Origin: Klebsormidium nitens
Lineage: Eukaryota > Streptophyta > Klebsormidiophyceae > Klebsormidiales > Klebsormidiaceae
Direction of reading: 5' to 3'
Length of the DNA: 64,000 nucleotides
Assembly (NCBI GenBank): GCA_000708835.1
Contig: DF236970.1
Coordinates: forward strand, 124,001-188,000
The notes beneath the pieces are model-generated. The model had not been told where the DNA came from and did not search any database. It saw only the letters and a program-made list of their open reading frames with translations. Made by a program: the position numbers and the translations under genes. Within the stretch, counting starts at the first letter, position 1. Each line of letters opens with the position of its first letter. Of the stretch, positions 36,713 to 49,926 are shown in pieces.

Positions 36713-39700
36713 TTTAGGTATTCTCACTCAGCAACTGCGCGGAGAAACTGATCATTGATCCGTAATTGTCAACACTTGGAAAACGTAGCGTGTACAGCAG
36801 ATTTGTTTTTCTTTCCGGATCAGAAGTTGTTCCTCGCTCGAAATAGACACATATAGCACGCAGTATCCGACTTCAGTGATGAGGTTCTCAGGCCCTGCCT
36901 TGAGGTCACCCGCTTCCCGCTGCCAGGGAGAATCTGCTCCTATATGCGACATATCTCTGGCGGCTAGCGATGGCAAGTTCCTCTATTCTCAAAAGCAAGT
37001 CACTATCAAGCTTCATGCAAGTTCGCAACTCGGTTGGGAATCTTCCTAAATTAGGCATACGTGTGTAAAACTGAGTCGCATATATGGACACTAAATGCGT
37101 CTTCACTGGCGATCATTCTTTATAGTACCGTGAATGCATACGAACCATGCCGCCTGCCAGTCCCAATTACAAGCGAAGCAACGTACTGCCAACGTACATA
37201 CTATGTTCGGAGAAAGACTCCAGCTGTTGGGCAGCTAGCCGCGGCGCTCTGGTCGAAAATTTGCAGATATATCAATTGTTGTAGACATGTGTACAATTAC
37301 CATACAATCTGGCAAGTGTGTGCACAAGTATAAGTTCATCCGACCATACATGCACAGTGTATTGGCCACCACATGCTTGAGGCAGCGCGCATTGATCGGA
37401 TTGATCGATGCTTTCGAGCACACGTTTCGTGTTACATGCATGATACTAGCTGGAAGACCTGCGCGATCGTAGCCTGTGTATGCGCGTAACACGGCGATGT
37501 ATTGCACCTCAGGCATGCTGAGAACCATCATGTGACCGTCCCAACGCGGGCCCGTGTGCAACGTGACCTAAGATACCGTACGCGTTACCCAGGCACGTGA
37601 ACGAAAACCCCAACCGGAGTATGGACGCGCTCCGCACCCGAGCGGAGCCCACCCTGACCACGAGATTAACCCAACCCGTCTCCCGGGTGCCTATCTTACG
37701 TCACATGCCTGTTAAGTCGCTCGATCAGAAGCATCGGAGGGCCTCAGGCCGCCTGGTTACTGTAAACTGACCAACGGTTGCTGGAGCGACCCTCTTCGTC
37801 GTGCATGCTTGATGTATGCTTTGAAGCAGAGCGATCGGATGTAATCTGATCACATCACGTGCAGTCATTCACGCCCTACTGACACGAGCTTGATGTACAC
37901 GTGACCGGTGGGCGGAACTTGAGCTGTCATGCACAATCAATTCGACAAAGATGAGGATCACGACGGTGTCATGCATTTTGTTGAAAGCTAGGTGACTGCT
38001 TTGACCAGCTAGCCTGCCGATACTCGAATGCTGGAAAGAGTTGTCGCAAGCTTTGACACTCGCTTCATCACAATGCGTGTAGAGGACCGTGAAATGAATG
38101 AAAACGCGTATAACACGTTTGAAGTCTTCGTTCCTTTCAGACAATGCACGCTCTTCAGACCTGCGTCTTAAGATACGTACCGTAATTTGGAAGAGCTCGC
38201 TTTCAAAATCGTCTACTTTTTGGAGTTGACCAACTTACAAAGAGTGCGTGGCGGCGTAAGCAATTTCTGCTAAAAACCCTTGTCAATCAATCCATATGAC
38301 ATTAGTGTTGCAAAGTCCCGGCCATCGATGCATGTCAGACGCTATTATCAAGCGAAGATGACGGCAAAAAGTTCGGCATTAAAGCAGCGCTAGCCGTTTG
38401 CTTTCAGGACAATTTTTACTCGAGAGTACAAATAAGATTATGACCTGGTTCCTAAGTTCGGTAATTTTTCGGAAAGAAGTCCTTGCACCGACCGTAGGTA
38501 CCTTGGGACGAGCATCTTAAAGAGCAGCTTGTGGGAGCGATAGCGCCACCTCTCCAAGACAAGATCAGTCTGCTGTTTAAGAGATTTCGAAGTTTCAGAA
38601 GTTCACATTTTACCGCCCCTTGAGAGAGCTGCGACGTTAGTGAGGGCAGGGGACGCAAAGAGGAGAATCATTTCAGCTCAAGCGCAAATTCTCGCCAAGA
38701 CATGGCGAGGGTCAAACCCGTTTCACAGGAAAGGGCATAGCGAAGGCAATAGAAGGCGCTGATAGTTCAACAACGTGTGCAAGGTGCTGCAGTCACGACG
38801 CTTGTGAGAAGCGCGTTCGTTTGTTTAAGGTTGCAGTTTGGAAAAGGAGCTAGTGCTTCATGACGTCATCTTTGGCGTGTTTGTAGCGCCATCAAAGAGA
38901 AGCAGAACGGCGCAGCGAGGGGACATCCGCAGGAGCTCAATTCTGAAAGTGCAAGCGGCTTCGCTCGATAGTCATCTGCGATTCGTGCTCAAAGCAAGCA
39001 GAAAGGCTGGGTTGCAGGATATCAGAAGCATGCCATTAATCCGCAGAGCCTCCTGAGGCAGGCCAAAAACTAAAAAGGTAAGCCTCTCATGAAACTCTCT
39101 GAAGATTCCAATAGCTTCCTCTCAGAGAGGGGTCAGGTGTGATGATTGTGGTCGATGATTGATGCTTTCAGGCGCAAATTCTAGCAGGCCAAGACCATCT
39201 TTCAAGGCCTCCAATTTGTTTTGGCCTCGTACATCTAAGGACGCATCTGGAATCCTCGCCCCCAGTCGCAAGGCTGAATTGCACCACAAGGACGTCCATG
39301 TCCATTTTCCTGCGAACGGAGTCGTAGTATGTGAGCTCGGTCCCATTTGCTTGAAAGCAAAACTTGAAAAGCTTTTGACCTGTGGGACTGGTTGTAATCA
39401 GAGCAGGAGCCGGAAGAATTGAATGAACATCCGCATCTCGTTGGAGAATGACAGATCTCGAGTTTCAGATTCCTTTTTCCTCATGATCAGTGACTTTGCA
39501 GAGCAGCATTCACGACAATCACACTCCCATCATATCTTGCCCCTTTTTTACAGTAAATCATGCAAAGTCGGACGGGGGTTAGGATACCTCTATAAGGCAC
39601 GAGCATGGTCCTTGTACGTCCGCCTATTCTGGAAACGAATAAGCATTCTTTTGCGAAACTTTTCATGCTGTCTTTGGACGTCAAAGCCGTTTCTTTTCAC

Positions 39701-39970
39701 ATGCAGGTAGTCGAGAAGCAAGATAAGCGGGCAGCTTATCGCAAATAGTCACCCACCGCAAATTCATGCGAAGGCTCTGTCTTCGCTTGAGCTCGATAGC
39801 TGACCAAGGGGCGCAACTCTCAATACGTGATTCAAATCACAGCAAACCTTTGCCCCGAAAAGCACCTACAGGATTCAGAACCGGCGATAGCGGAAGGATC
39901 AGTAGTATTCGAGCAACCTTAGGATAGGAAAGCACCAACTTGCCTGGTTGCTCGATCAGAGAGTACAAGA
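36713..39970. other. Long intergenic region upstream of the homeodomain gene
   Basis: About 3.3 kb with no recognised coding exon. A motif ACCGTAGGTACC occurs at 38491. The part from about 38.8 kb may include 5' untranslated exons of the homeodomain gene. No RNA gene or mobile element was identified. Confidence 0.4.
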
Positions 39971-42900
39971 ATGGTGAGCGAGGAGAGCCTTTCAGGGCCG
40001 GTGGACCGATACAGGGGGGGCTCTCAATACTCTGAAGGGGATGCAGCCGACTCAAGGCGTACTTCCAAGTCTGTAGTGCAACTGGAAATACTTCTTCGTG
40101 AAACAGAAGCCGTGAGGGAGGGGGAAGCAGACGAGGGGCAAGAAAGGGGGGGATCAGAGGGTGGAGATCCACCAATTGAAGAATCGCCAGAACAAAACCC
40201 GCTGGAAGAAGATCCACCGGAAGAGGATCCGCCGGAAGACGTTCAGCGAGAGGTAGATCCGCCGGAACAGGGGCTTTCGGAAGCCGGACACGGGCGCGGA
40301 ACTCCGGTCTTTCCTTTCGACCTCAATCGGCCTTACAGTCCTCAGGCAGCCACCCTCCGGAAGTCCGTTCCGTTCTTCTCATTCCCGTCGCATGAAAAGC
40401 CAGCGGATCGCCCTGGTCAAGCGGAGTCTTCGCAAGCTCAGCGGCAGTCGCCTAGCCTGGAACTTTCGCTCATGCCCGCAGGACTTTCCGTTGCCCTTGA
40501 ATCCGGTGGCGGAAACGGAAACCAGCAGATCGGAGCGGCGATGAGGGGCGGCTTCAGCGATAGGATCAACGCCACTCCCGGGCACGAAACGACGTTCCGC
40601 GGACTGGTGCAACTCCCGGTTGGTGAGCGGAGCCGCGCAGCGGCATTCGAGCTCGCGCGCGCGCGCGATCAGCCGGGGTACATGCTGGCGCACCGCCGGG
40701 CGATCATACAGGGCGGGGGCGCATTCCGGCCCGTTCCGGCGCGCCGGCCGGCGACCGCCCCGGCGCGTCCGCGGGCAAGCAGTCGCCCGTGGGCCCCCCG
40801 TCCCGATGCTCTGCACGCCCGGCACGCCCGCGGAAACTGGCCCGAGGGACCGCTCCCAGTCCCTCCTTGGCTCGCTGCTGCCTTCCGGTCCGTTCGGCAT
40901 CCAAACCCGAACCTTAACCCCGGCGTAGGACGGAACCCTGGACAAGAAGCAAACCCCGGTTTAAACCAACAACCAGATCCAAGTTCGAACCAAAATCCTG
41001 GTTCAAACCCTGGCTCAAACCCTGGCCCAAACCCTGGCTCCAATCCTGGCCCAAACCCTGCTTCGCACCAGGGTTCAAATCCTGGTTTGAACCCCGGCTC
41101 CAACCCTGGCCCAAACCCTGGCTCAAACCCTGGCGAGATTTCGGGTTCAGGCGGACAATCAAAGTCGAACCCAAATCCAAATCCGGGTGCGGGCTCAAAC
41201 CCAAAATCGAACCCGAACCCGAACCTGAACCCGAAGCCGAACCCAACCGACCACCCAAACCCGGACTCAAACCCCGGCGAACAAGAAAGGCGCCCCGAGG
41301 AGCGCTATCGGGTGGTTCAGGAGACCGGGATGATCCCCCAGATGTGGCCGGAGCTCGCGGCGGCTTTTCACCAGGAGGCGCCAGAGCTGTTCGGCCCGGA
41401 AGAGCGGTACCCAAGTCGGCACAGCGAGTACGAACCGGCTTCCAATCAGCCTGGGCCAACTCTTCTGGAGCTTGGGGGGATCCCTCTCGGGCTGACCCAG
41501 GCGGGGGAAGGGGCGCAGTTCGAGCAGCGGTTCAGCGGAAGATCGGCGTTCAGATTCGGCCCGGAGTCGTTTCAAGAGTCGCAGCCGTTCGGGGACACGC
41601 GGTACCAGCGGCAGGCGGAGATGGGGACCTGGCCGGGACAACCGGACACGTGGCGGCTTGGCACGGCTTTAGAGCAACCGGGTCAGGGGTTACAAGGACA
41701 GCAACCAAGTCGACAGACGCAGGAGAGGCGGGCTCTCGAGGGGTGGGAAGCTGAGTCAGGCGGCAGGGTTCCCGGAAGGTTTGCACCAAGTAGAGAGAGG
41801 CATGAATTCCAGGCGCTCGGAGGTCCTTATCAAGGGAGAGAAGTGGCGGGGGGAGGGATGGAAAGCGCGCGCGCGCCAGTTCTGCGGAGGCCGAGTTACC
41901 CTGCGGTTAGGGGCGAGATTGGGGTTTACGCTTCACAGCCGGGGGCGGGGGTTTCTTACGGTGCACGGGGGAGGGGTCCTGGAATGGGTGCAGGTTCCGT
42001 TCCTGGTTCCGTTTCCGTCCGGGGAGAGGTGGGAAGAGCCGGAACGAGCGGAAGGCCCAGTGCAACGGATACGCAAGTTCCAATGGAGCTTCTTCGAGAG
42101 CTCTTTCCTTTTGGAGGCGGTTTTGATGAAGCTCAGGGGGGTATGGCCGATTTTGCCTCGAGGGGCGAGGAGATGAATCCAAGCCAGGCGGTATTCGTTG
42201 AGAGCGAAAAGGGTCAACTGACGACCTCAAAGAGAGGCCAAGAGATTGGGGGATCCGGGGGAGGGATGAGGAGGGGAGCGGAACGGAAAACGGGCAGAAC
42301 GGGCGGAACGGCCGCCCTGGCGGAAGAAACTAGAGTGGGCCAAACGGTTGAAGCAACTAGGAGGGGCTGGATGGAAGAAGAAGGTGGAACGGGCCGAGAA
42401 AAAAGAGTGGGCGAAACGGGCGGAACGGGCGGAACGGGCGGATTGGGTGGACTGGGCGGACTGCAAGATATGGGAGGATTTGGTGTCGCGAGGGAGCGGC
42501 CCGCCGAGGAACGGGATGAGAGAGAGCGAAGCAGAGGAAAGAGGAGCATAGAAGAAAGTAGCGAGGTAAGTGATTAGCTGACAACACAGCACCTAAAAAT
42601 CTGGAACTTTTGTTGCCAGAGAACTAAGAAAGAGAGGATGGAAGAGATTGGACTAAACGAAAGCGTTCTAAGCGTCTTTGAGTTCCCTTTCTTCCTTTCC
42701 AATTGCCTGGAGATCGTTTACGGAACGCTCGGTCCGCCCAGTGATGCTGCGAACAAGCAGTGTTCATATCAGAGGATAAAAGCTGACGTCATTCTGTTGG
42801 CGGTGGTTGGCAGGTCACTACTCGAAACGCTGCGCGCTCCTGGCTTCAAAGCATCTTTCCTTGCTCGTCGCTTACAGAAACTTTCTGCATGCGTTGGCAG

Positions 42901-44440
42901 ACTTGCCCCCAAGTTTCTGAGCAAAAGTGAGACAGCGCGTCCTCCGGCCAAGGTGATGTAGAAGGGCAGCGACTATCTGCGAATCCTTCTGAGGACAGAG
43001 AGTTTCAGCGAGTGCCATTCCCTTCTTTGAGCTGTACTGCAGGTCGTAACATCGAAGACTGGATAGGAAGCGCGTTTAACGGATGCTGGACTACAATCAA
43101 ACAATGACCGAATCTGAGCCCGCAACGGCTCAAACATTACCAGGTTCTTTGGCCACGGTGCAGAAAGAAGCTTTACCCATATGAAGCTGCCCTCAAGGGT
43201 AGTTGACGAAGGCTTAGACCAGAAGTCCTTTGAACCGAAAAGCAAGTAAACCGCAACAACTTCTCCCCTGCAGGAGCAAGACGAGGCGCGGCCGCGCAAG
43301 CGCGGTGGCAACCTGCCGCGCCCGGCCGTCGACCGCATGGGCCAATGGCTGCGTGAGAATTTTCACCATCCGTACCCAACAGAGGTGATTCCACCATCGA
43401 ACCATTCCTGTTTTTTTAAACAGCCGTTTCAAAATAGCGGATGGTGCAGCCAGGACGGTCGAGGTCTGCGGATCTCTGTCTGCCTCCAGTGTACTCAGCT
43501 AGTCGCCTGTCTTTACCTCTGCCTGACTGCGAGCCACTTGAAAAGGGCGTATGAAGCGCTCTATAGAAGTGTCCAATCTGCGATTGGACAGCGCGCGGCG
43601 TGAGCGCAGACAATGAAGCCTTCGAAAGGCTCGCATTTGAGCAGCGCACAACGTCGCGCAAGCGCCCCGATCCATCATTTGTCTAGAAAAGCCCTTTAAA
43701 TCACCGTGACGCTTTGCACACTGGAATAAGCGTTCAAAACGAAGTCGCTTGATCGTTGTGCCTTGTGACTCTACACGCCTCGTTTTTGTCATCGATGGAC
43801 GTTACTAAGCGCGTGATCCGTAGCTCCATTCAGGCTGTGATGAAGAGGTCAAGTATGTGAATGCACTACCGGATGCGTCCTGATGTCCATGCGCACAGGA
43901 AACGAAGCAAGCTTTGGCCGCGGAAACAGGACTCACAGTCACCCAAGTCAGCAACTGGTTCATCAACGCGAGGGTAAGCATACTCAGAAATGGTGGCTCG
44001 TCCGTTCCTCGTACAATAGCCCTTCACGAACGTCGTGAAAATTTTCAGCAGACATTGCGGAGAGAGGAGCCGCAGCGAAATCCATATTTTTCTAAAAAAA
44101 AAAGCTCTTTTGAGGACCTGGCAACGGTCTTCTTCTGCACTAGTTTGAAGAAGAAGCAAAGTCGTTGTTGAAACGAGAACTTGTTTTGCTGATGCAGGGT
44201 ACGTCTGGTTATGGCGTTCTCCAGTCTCACCACCGTTGCCTCACGTCTGGCTAACGCTTGTTAAGATAGAGAATGGAAAGCCTGGATGTCTTCCAAGGAG
44301 CTTTGATAGCGTCATCTTGCAACGTGACCATATTGGCTGTCCCAACTGTGCAGGTGCGAATCTGGAAGCCGGCGCTTGAAAAGATGCGTAAAGAATCCGG
44401 ACTATTTCCTAGCAGTCCGCCCAGGCCAAGCAGTGTGTAG
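39971..44440 (+). CDS. TALE homeodomain transcription factor, BELL-like
   Basis: Nuclear DNA-binding protein, about 1066 residues. Exons 39971-42565 (865 aa), 42620-42952 (111 aa), 43274-43384, 43899-43973 and 44354-44440 are all phase 0. The homeodomain is built from the last three exons: LPRPAVDRMGQWLRENF, then HHPYPTE (the three-residue TALE loop), ETGLTVTQVSNWFINAR and VRIWKPALEKM. VSNWFINARVR-WKP is the BELL rather than KNOX signature. No BELL/POX dimerisation domain was recognised; exon 2 (FEFPFFLSNCLEIVYG...) is unassigned. Exon 1 is disordered: acidic PPEEDPPEDVQ, an EAR-like FPFDLNRP at about residue 115, a long Asn-Pro-Gly repeat and Gly/Arg/Glu-rich tracts. BELL proteins heterodimerise with KNOX in green algae to start the diploid programme; that role here is inference. 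Confidence 0.85.
40901..41280 (+). repeat. Coding repeat: Asn-Pro-Gly-x tracts in the homeodomain protein
   Basis: In-frame 12-base units give NPGSNPGPNPGSNPG-type repeats followed by NPNPNPG/NPKSNPN variants over about 125 residues. The opposite strand is also open through this block because of the repeat composition; that antisense frame is not considered a gene. Confidence 0.85.
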
Positions 44441-46704
44441 AAAGACCAAACTTGAACTTTGAAACTTGGGGCCGTCAGTTGCTTGACGCATCAGGTCTCC
44501 TTTGCATTCCATGCCAGATGAGTGATACAGAGAATGTTGCTTGAGTATTCGTGGTGCGTAAGAGGGGTATAGATGTAATGCTATGGCTTGTTAGTTGAAA
44601 GGTGCTAACCTAGGCAGAGTAGCAGCCTATGTAGGTGCTGCCGGACCAGCACTTTCGTAGTACTCAATTGGTTAGGAATATGATCCATCGGGCTTTGCAA
44701 CAAGCAATCAGGCTGCGGAGAGACGCCGGTAAGCAGAGATGCTTTTGCAATTACGTGATGCTGCTTTGGAGGGCACGAGTGGCTGTTACGTAGCTACATC
44801 ACACTGCGCGTACGTTCTCATGATTCGACTGTCGAATGTTGACCCTTACTACGCTGTCCGGGTGCTTTTCATCCTCATAGGCTCGTCTTAGTATTCTCGA
44901 TTGCAATGCTTATCGGAAGTCAGGTATGCCTCGTAAAGAATGTCTTCGCATGACAATGACCAGGCTTAACGAAGGGTTGAAACTGGCCGCTCGCTCTAAT
45001 ATGGCCGTTCGTGGGCCGTTCTCCCTCGAGAATATGTTGATCGGATGTATAACTCAATTATGTCCCACTCGCTGGCACACGAGCGGTTTGAATATGAGTA
45101 TCACGTTTCGGAACTCTCATCGAATAACTTGCGGATGAATCCACTAAATTCGCACTCCTATGGGCAATTGACAATACACAGACTGTCGTACACATGTTGT
45201 GTTGAGCTGCCATTCAAATAAGATGGAGAGAGGTGCCGAACTGCGTGTGGCAAGCATCGACGAGTAATTATGCTGCAATCACCTGCTAGGAAGCTAGATA
45301 CAAGGGACAGGGCCTCATCGTGATCGACTCCGCGATCGTAGCGTACCGACGGTCATGAGTGAAGCAGCAGGTATACGACATCCTGCCCAGCTGGCAGCAC
45401 AACTTCTGGCGAGTTGTGCAAGCGCGCTTGCAACCTCAGGCCTGTATGTTGTGCCACCCTGCATGTGTGACCCGCATGTACAGCCAACTTCGTACGCAAC
45501 GGTGAGGATCGGACGCGATTCTGAGTCAGAATTGCCGAATTTGGACGTCCGCATTCATTGCAGCGCCCGGGACCGCGGCCCCCGCATTTGAAGCCTGAGG
45601 CTCGGGTCCGGTCACGGTGCCCGAAAATAGCCTACGGTAGTACCAACCGCGCGATGCGCATCGGCTGTAACGCTCCAGACAACTAAAAGAGTTTGACTTA
45701 ACTCATAAGACTTTGAACGCCTCCGATGTCCTCTTTGTTCTTTGGAGTAATATTGGACGGTTCAGATGAACTTTGGTTTGAGTTGCTAACTTTTGTGCCA
45801 TCTGACTATCCGTCCGGCCGACCGGCCATAGCCTCCGGCCGGTTGTACGGCATCAATCTTCAAATTTATCGCCTCCGCCGTCGCCGGAACCGGATGCCCG
45901 TGGGTTTCGCAGACTCCGTCGATCGGGCGCCTCAGAATGCTCTTCGACGACATGGCCTTTACCAGACTTGAATTGCTTCCGCGTCGAAAACTTATAATGT
46001 TGGAAGTACCACGGTCGGCCCTCGGGTGAATGTGCAAGTCCGAACAATACGGAGAAACAAACCCTAATGGCGCTGGTGAGGCGTCATGGCGCCTTCAAGG
46101 CATTGAGATCAGCAGGAGGCGCAACATGGGGCCAGATCAGAGCTAGGGGAAGAGCAAATCAACCCGGGACGCAAGCTTTGTGGGCGTTTCCTTGCCCTGC
46201 TTCTTAGCTGATGTGACACAATCATACACTGTATCCAACCTGATCGCCCAAGAGATATGGCTGCGCCCAGCGTCCATATCACGGAACCTTCTCACAGCCC
46301 CTACACAGTGTTACCTGCCGCCCGCCCTCTTCCCACATCATTCTCGGAACTCATCCGCAGGTCGATTTGTAGTGCCTGGGACCTTTTGCCTCTGATCAAA
46401 ACTTCGCCTGGAGCTCCGACCTGTCAAGCAGCTCCATTGCTTGTTCATTCATTTGTATCAGCAGTCAACACAGTCAACTTCGCTTCAAGGTGTCCTAGTT
46501 GCTCGTGTGACAAGAGTGGTTGAGCAAAAAGGCGCTGCGAGTCGCTGGGCCGGCATAGCGCTAGCGAGCTGCAAGCGTCCGCTACTGCGCTTGTTGCGAA
46601 GCTGCTGAAAGACAAGCATAAAGCGCAGGTGTTCAGTGAGCGACATTTGAAAGAAAGTTAAGCTACTAACATCAAAAGACAAGAGTGTACGCGGTGGTGT
46701 GAAA
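44441..46704. other. Intergenic region
   Basis: Homeodomain gene 3' flank and promoter region of the next gene. A short open segment at 46066-46146 (MALVRRHGAFKALRSAGG, basic, presequence-like) could be a 5' exon or upstream frame, but no splice to the next gene keeps frame. The motif CCTACGGTAGTACC lies at 45631. Confidence 0.35.
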
Positions 46705-48819
46705 ATGGCACTCGCAGAGGAGCCTACCCGGTCGAAAGTATGGTCGGTGTTCTTCCGGCATGCAAAATTCGGCATGCTCATGCTCAACATGGGGTCCAAG
46801 CTGGTGGCAGTCTTTGTAGTTCTCGTCATAGGTGAGTGCACACCATTGTCCATCATTTGCTGCTTTCTCTGCTTCCTTTTTGGCCAAGTGAGGGTGATGT
46901 GCTTGTGTTTCTGAAGTTCTGCTTTTGCTAGCGGGGGCCAGCATTGGAACTCTGCATTTCATTACAACTAGAAGTGACCAGATAGCTTACTTTGAAATGC
47001 TGTGGTATATTCCATCACCATACAAAGCAACTAGAAAGTAAAGAGCCTATTACTTCAAACATTTGGCGGTTGAGTTGCATTTTGTTGTGTCCTGCTTCTG
47101 TACTGGTGTTTTGGTACATATAGACATCAGAGCTTCTTCTGAGCTTTGCATATCTGGACAGCTGTTGAGTAGTCTCTGTGCAAATTTACTACTAACGAGC
47201 CCGAGCAAGCAGAAAGCTGAGTGTACTTGAAGAAAAACTCTCTTTGGTTCTTCAGTCAAGGCAGCTTACAGGAGATTGGCAACCTGCACTTCTGTTTCGT
47301 CGCATGGTAGAAAAGGAAAGGCAGCTCGTTGCCTTTCATCCTGATCATGCTGACACTAGTAAGCTTCAGCTTGGTGGTTACTGAGGCCGTTCGTTCTTTT
47401 GCAGTTGGAACAACCAGAGATCCTGGCGTCGACGATGCAACCACACAAGGGGCATCCGCAGGCCCCACAATCCGGTCACGACGAGAGCTCAGAGGTGAGC
47501 CAACTGGGATGCAGTTTTTTGTAAACACTGCCTGTCACGTTCAATCAAGTACATCTAATGTATCTTATCCTCACTGCTATTGTGAGATCGCTTGGCAACA
47601 GCAGTCAACCCTCGATCTGAACCCTGGTCCCTAATTGCTTGAGGGGGTGCTAGCTTGACATGACCACTTGTGCAGTTAAGGTTGGTGAAGATTGGCAGCA
47701 TAACAAACTTGCATGCCAATCTGCAATCGTTTCTGTTGCTTGGCTATTGACAGTCGTGCATCCAAATGGGTTGCCCTCCAGATTGGCTGCCATTAAGCTA
47801 GTTACTAACCTCATCTACAAGCATAACCTGCCTCTTAACCCTGTCCTCGTTAACTGTGCAGAATACGTTCCCCCCGCCACCTGCCCCTTCGACTTCTCCC
47901 AGACGCCCTTCCCCATGACCCTCTCTCTCTGCTCCCTTCCCAACGCGTGGAGTGAATCCTGCTGCGCTGCGATCAGAAACGACTTTTGGATCCCCGCCTT
48001 TGGCCAAAATACTGAAAGGTGAGCGCACAAAAGTTCAGGCACTCTTCTGGGAGCTGATCTGTTACGAAGACATGTAACTGAGATAAGAGCAGGGAGGGAT
48101 CGAAGCGACCCGTATGCTTGTCATTTTGTACAGGTCCCGTAAGGCTTCATCAACAAGGCCTCTTTGATTTAGGATTCTGTCACGTCAAATGGTGTATCTT
48201 TCATCAGACGGAGCGAAACTCAAAACTCTTTAGAAGGGGCATCGATCAAGTGCGAAGACCAGTGCCTTCCGCACAATACCTACTCATGGCAAGACCCTTC
48301 TCCACCAACAAGCCGATTGTTCGCTGGTTCCTTCGGCTGGTTCTGACCCTCTCTTCTCCCCCCTCCCGCAGCATCCCCGACACTTGCATCGCCGCCGTCG
48401 AGGCGCGGCTCCTGCAAGAGCAGCTCGAGATCAAGTACTCCAAAGTCTGCGGCAGCGACGGCGTTCTGAGCGACCCCCTCCTTCGGCGAGGCCAACCGGG
48501 CGACAACCAAATGCAAACCGCTCCGGAAGACGGGTCCGATTCCGAGTTCGAAAACGTGGTCAGCCAACTGTTGTATAGCGAAGAGTCCCTGGAGGAGATC
48601 CCCGGGGACACGAGGCCACTGGAAGAGCGGTCGGTAGAGTCTACCGAGGAGACGGAAGAAGAGGTAAAAGTGGAGGCGGTGCGGCCGAATGTTCTGTCCC
48701 GGCCCTGGGGGTGGGAGAACGGGTCCGATTCTACAAACGATGTTGAGGGGCAGGAGTTGACACTGACGATAACTGTGATGGACGAGTTGCGGAGGGAGAT
48801 GCCGGTTGTGTCGGTATAG
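46705..48819 (+). CDS. Unrecognised membrane-anchored or secreted protein with Cys module and acidic tail
   Basis: Exons 46705-46831, 47405-47494, 47862-48018 and 48372-48819 join in frame to about 273 residues. A short N-terminus is followed by one hydrophobic helix (LVAVFVVLVIVG, residues about 31-45), a signal peptide or signal anchor. Then a Ser/Thr/Gly spacer and a Cys module with CPFDFSQTPFPM, SLCSLPNAW, ESCCAAI, then IPDTCIAAVEARL and KVCGSDG. The pattern is loosely like the SPARK/GPI-anchored extracellular domains of plants, but I cannot assign it. The last 100 residues are strongly acidic (ESTEETEEEVKVE). No second membrane helix or GPI signal is visible. The first ATG of the helix-bearing exon was chosen as start; an upstream exon is possible. 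Confidence 0.6.
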
Positions 48820-49926
48820 AACAAGTCCGTTCGTCGAGGTTTCTTACTGCCCGTCCGTGTCCTACCACAGCAACGTTACGAGTTGGACCCAAGGTTGCCG
48901 CACGCGTCCCCTCCTGAGTCGGTCAGCGTCTAGCTTATTTAACCGTCAAGTCAGTCTAGAGTTTAAGGTGTGCCCAGCGCGGGTGACGATCAAGACAAAG
49001 TGAGTCTACCGCAGTCAGTTTCAAACTTAGAACTGCTATTAGGCACTGCAGTGGCAGCTTGCCACGTTGCAAATGCAAGAGTTGGCCAACAGTACAGGAG
49101 CTCGTAAACCAAGACGATGATATTTTTAGAATCTGGTTTATACTGGCTTTCCTGCAATCCTGTAAATCATGTTGATTGGTCAACTGAATGTTCCAGTCAT
49201 GCATTGAATTTCACTGCCGTTAAGCAATAACCGAGATAGACAATCATGGCATGTGCATGAAAGATTTTATAAACCAGTAGTTAATTGAATTCACTTCCGA
49301 CGATCATATGCAGTAGTGAGCCCATTGTGCATGTGCAATGAATCAATGCGTGAGCTCTCAAGATGGACTCGTGTACAAGAGCTGTTCAATAGGTATATGA
49401 TATGCGCGGCCCGGCGGCCCGAGTGCCGGTACCAAAACTGCCCACACTCAGCGCGCCACATGCATGTGAAAATGTTTAAGCAGACACTGTGAGCTTGCTC
49501 GATGAATGTTGATCGAGGCCTTGAAAAACGCCGTACATATATCCAGAGTCGTAACATTCCATGCGGCCTCAGTGCTCGCCGTTGTGTTGCATGATGAGTT
49601 GCCAGTCGCTTTTGAAATAAGTTGTTGCATGCGATTCGCAGTACGTGATCTTTCTGTGTTTTGATGATTGTTGTGTACATGCGGTACGGCGCAACGACCA
49701 AAGGATTGTTCAAGTCAATAGCAAGAAAACATATTAATCCCATTGACATATGGAAATCATTACAAGTCTATTTTTGTACTTGCAGTTTTCCTGCAGCTTC
49801 TCCATTTTCTGGCCACGTATCCTTACAAATGATTCTCGATAGTATCAAAATCTGTTGCTCTGCTCAGCATCAATGATGAGCGCTAGCTTTGGGCGAAACG
49901 CCCAACTTGACCACTCAATCCACAAA
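48820..49926. other. Intergenic region between convergent genes
   Basis: Holds two 3' flanks. A minus-strand open frame at 49291-49749 is not supported by motif or splice signals. Nothing else recognised. Confidence 0.4.

Noticed and set aside
40379-41459. Long antisense open frames against the homeodomain gene
   Set aside because: They mirror the GC-rich, repeat-coded sense exon; a 12-base repeat keeps several frames open at once.
49291-49749. 152-codon minus-strand open frame
   Set aside because: No recognisable domain; sits in the 3' flank of the TLC gene and probably belongs to its untranslated region.
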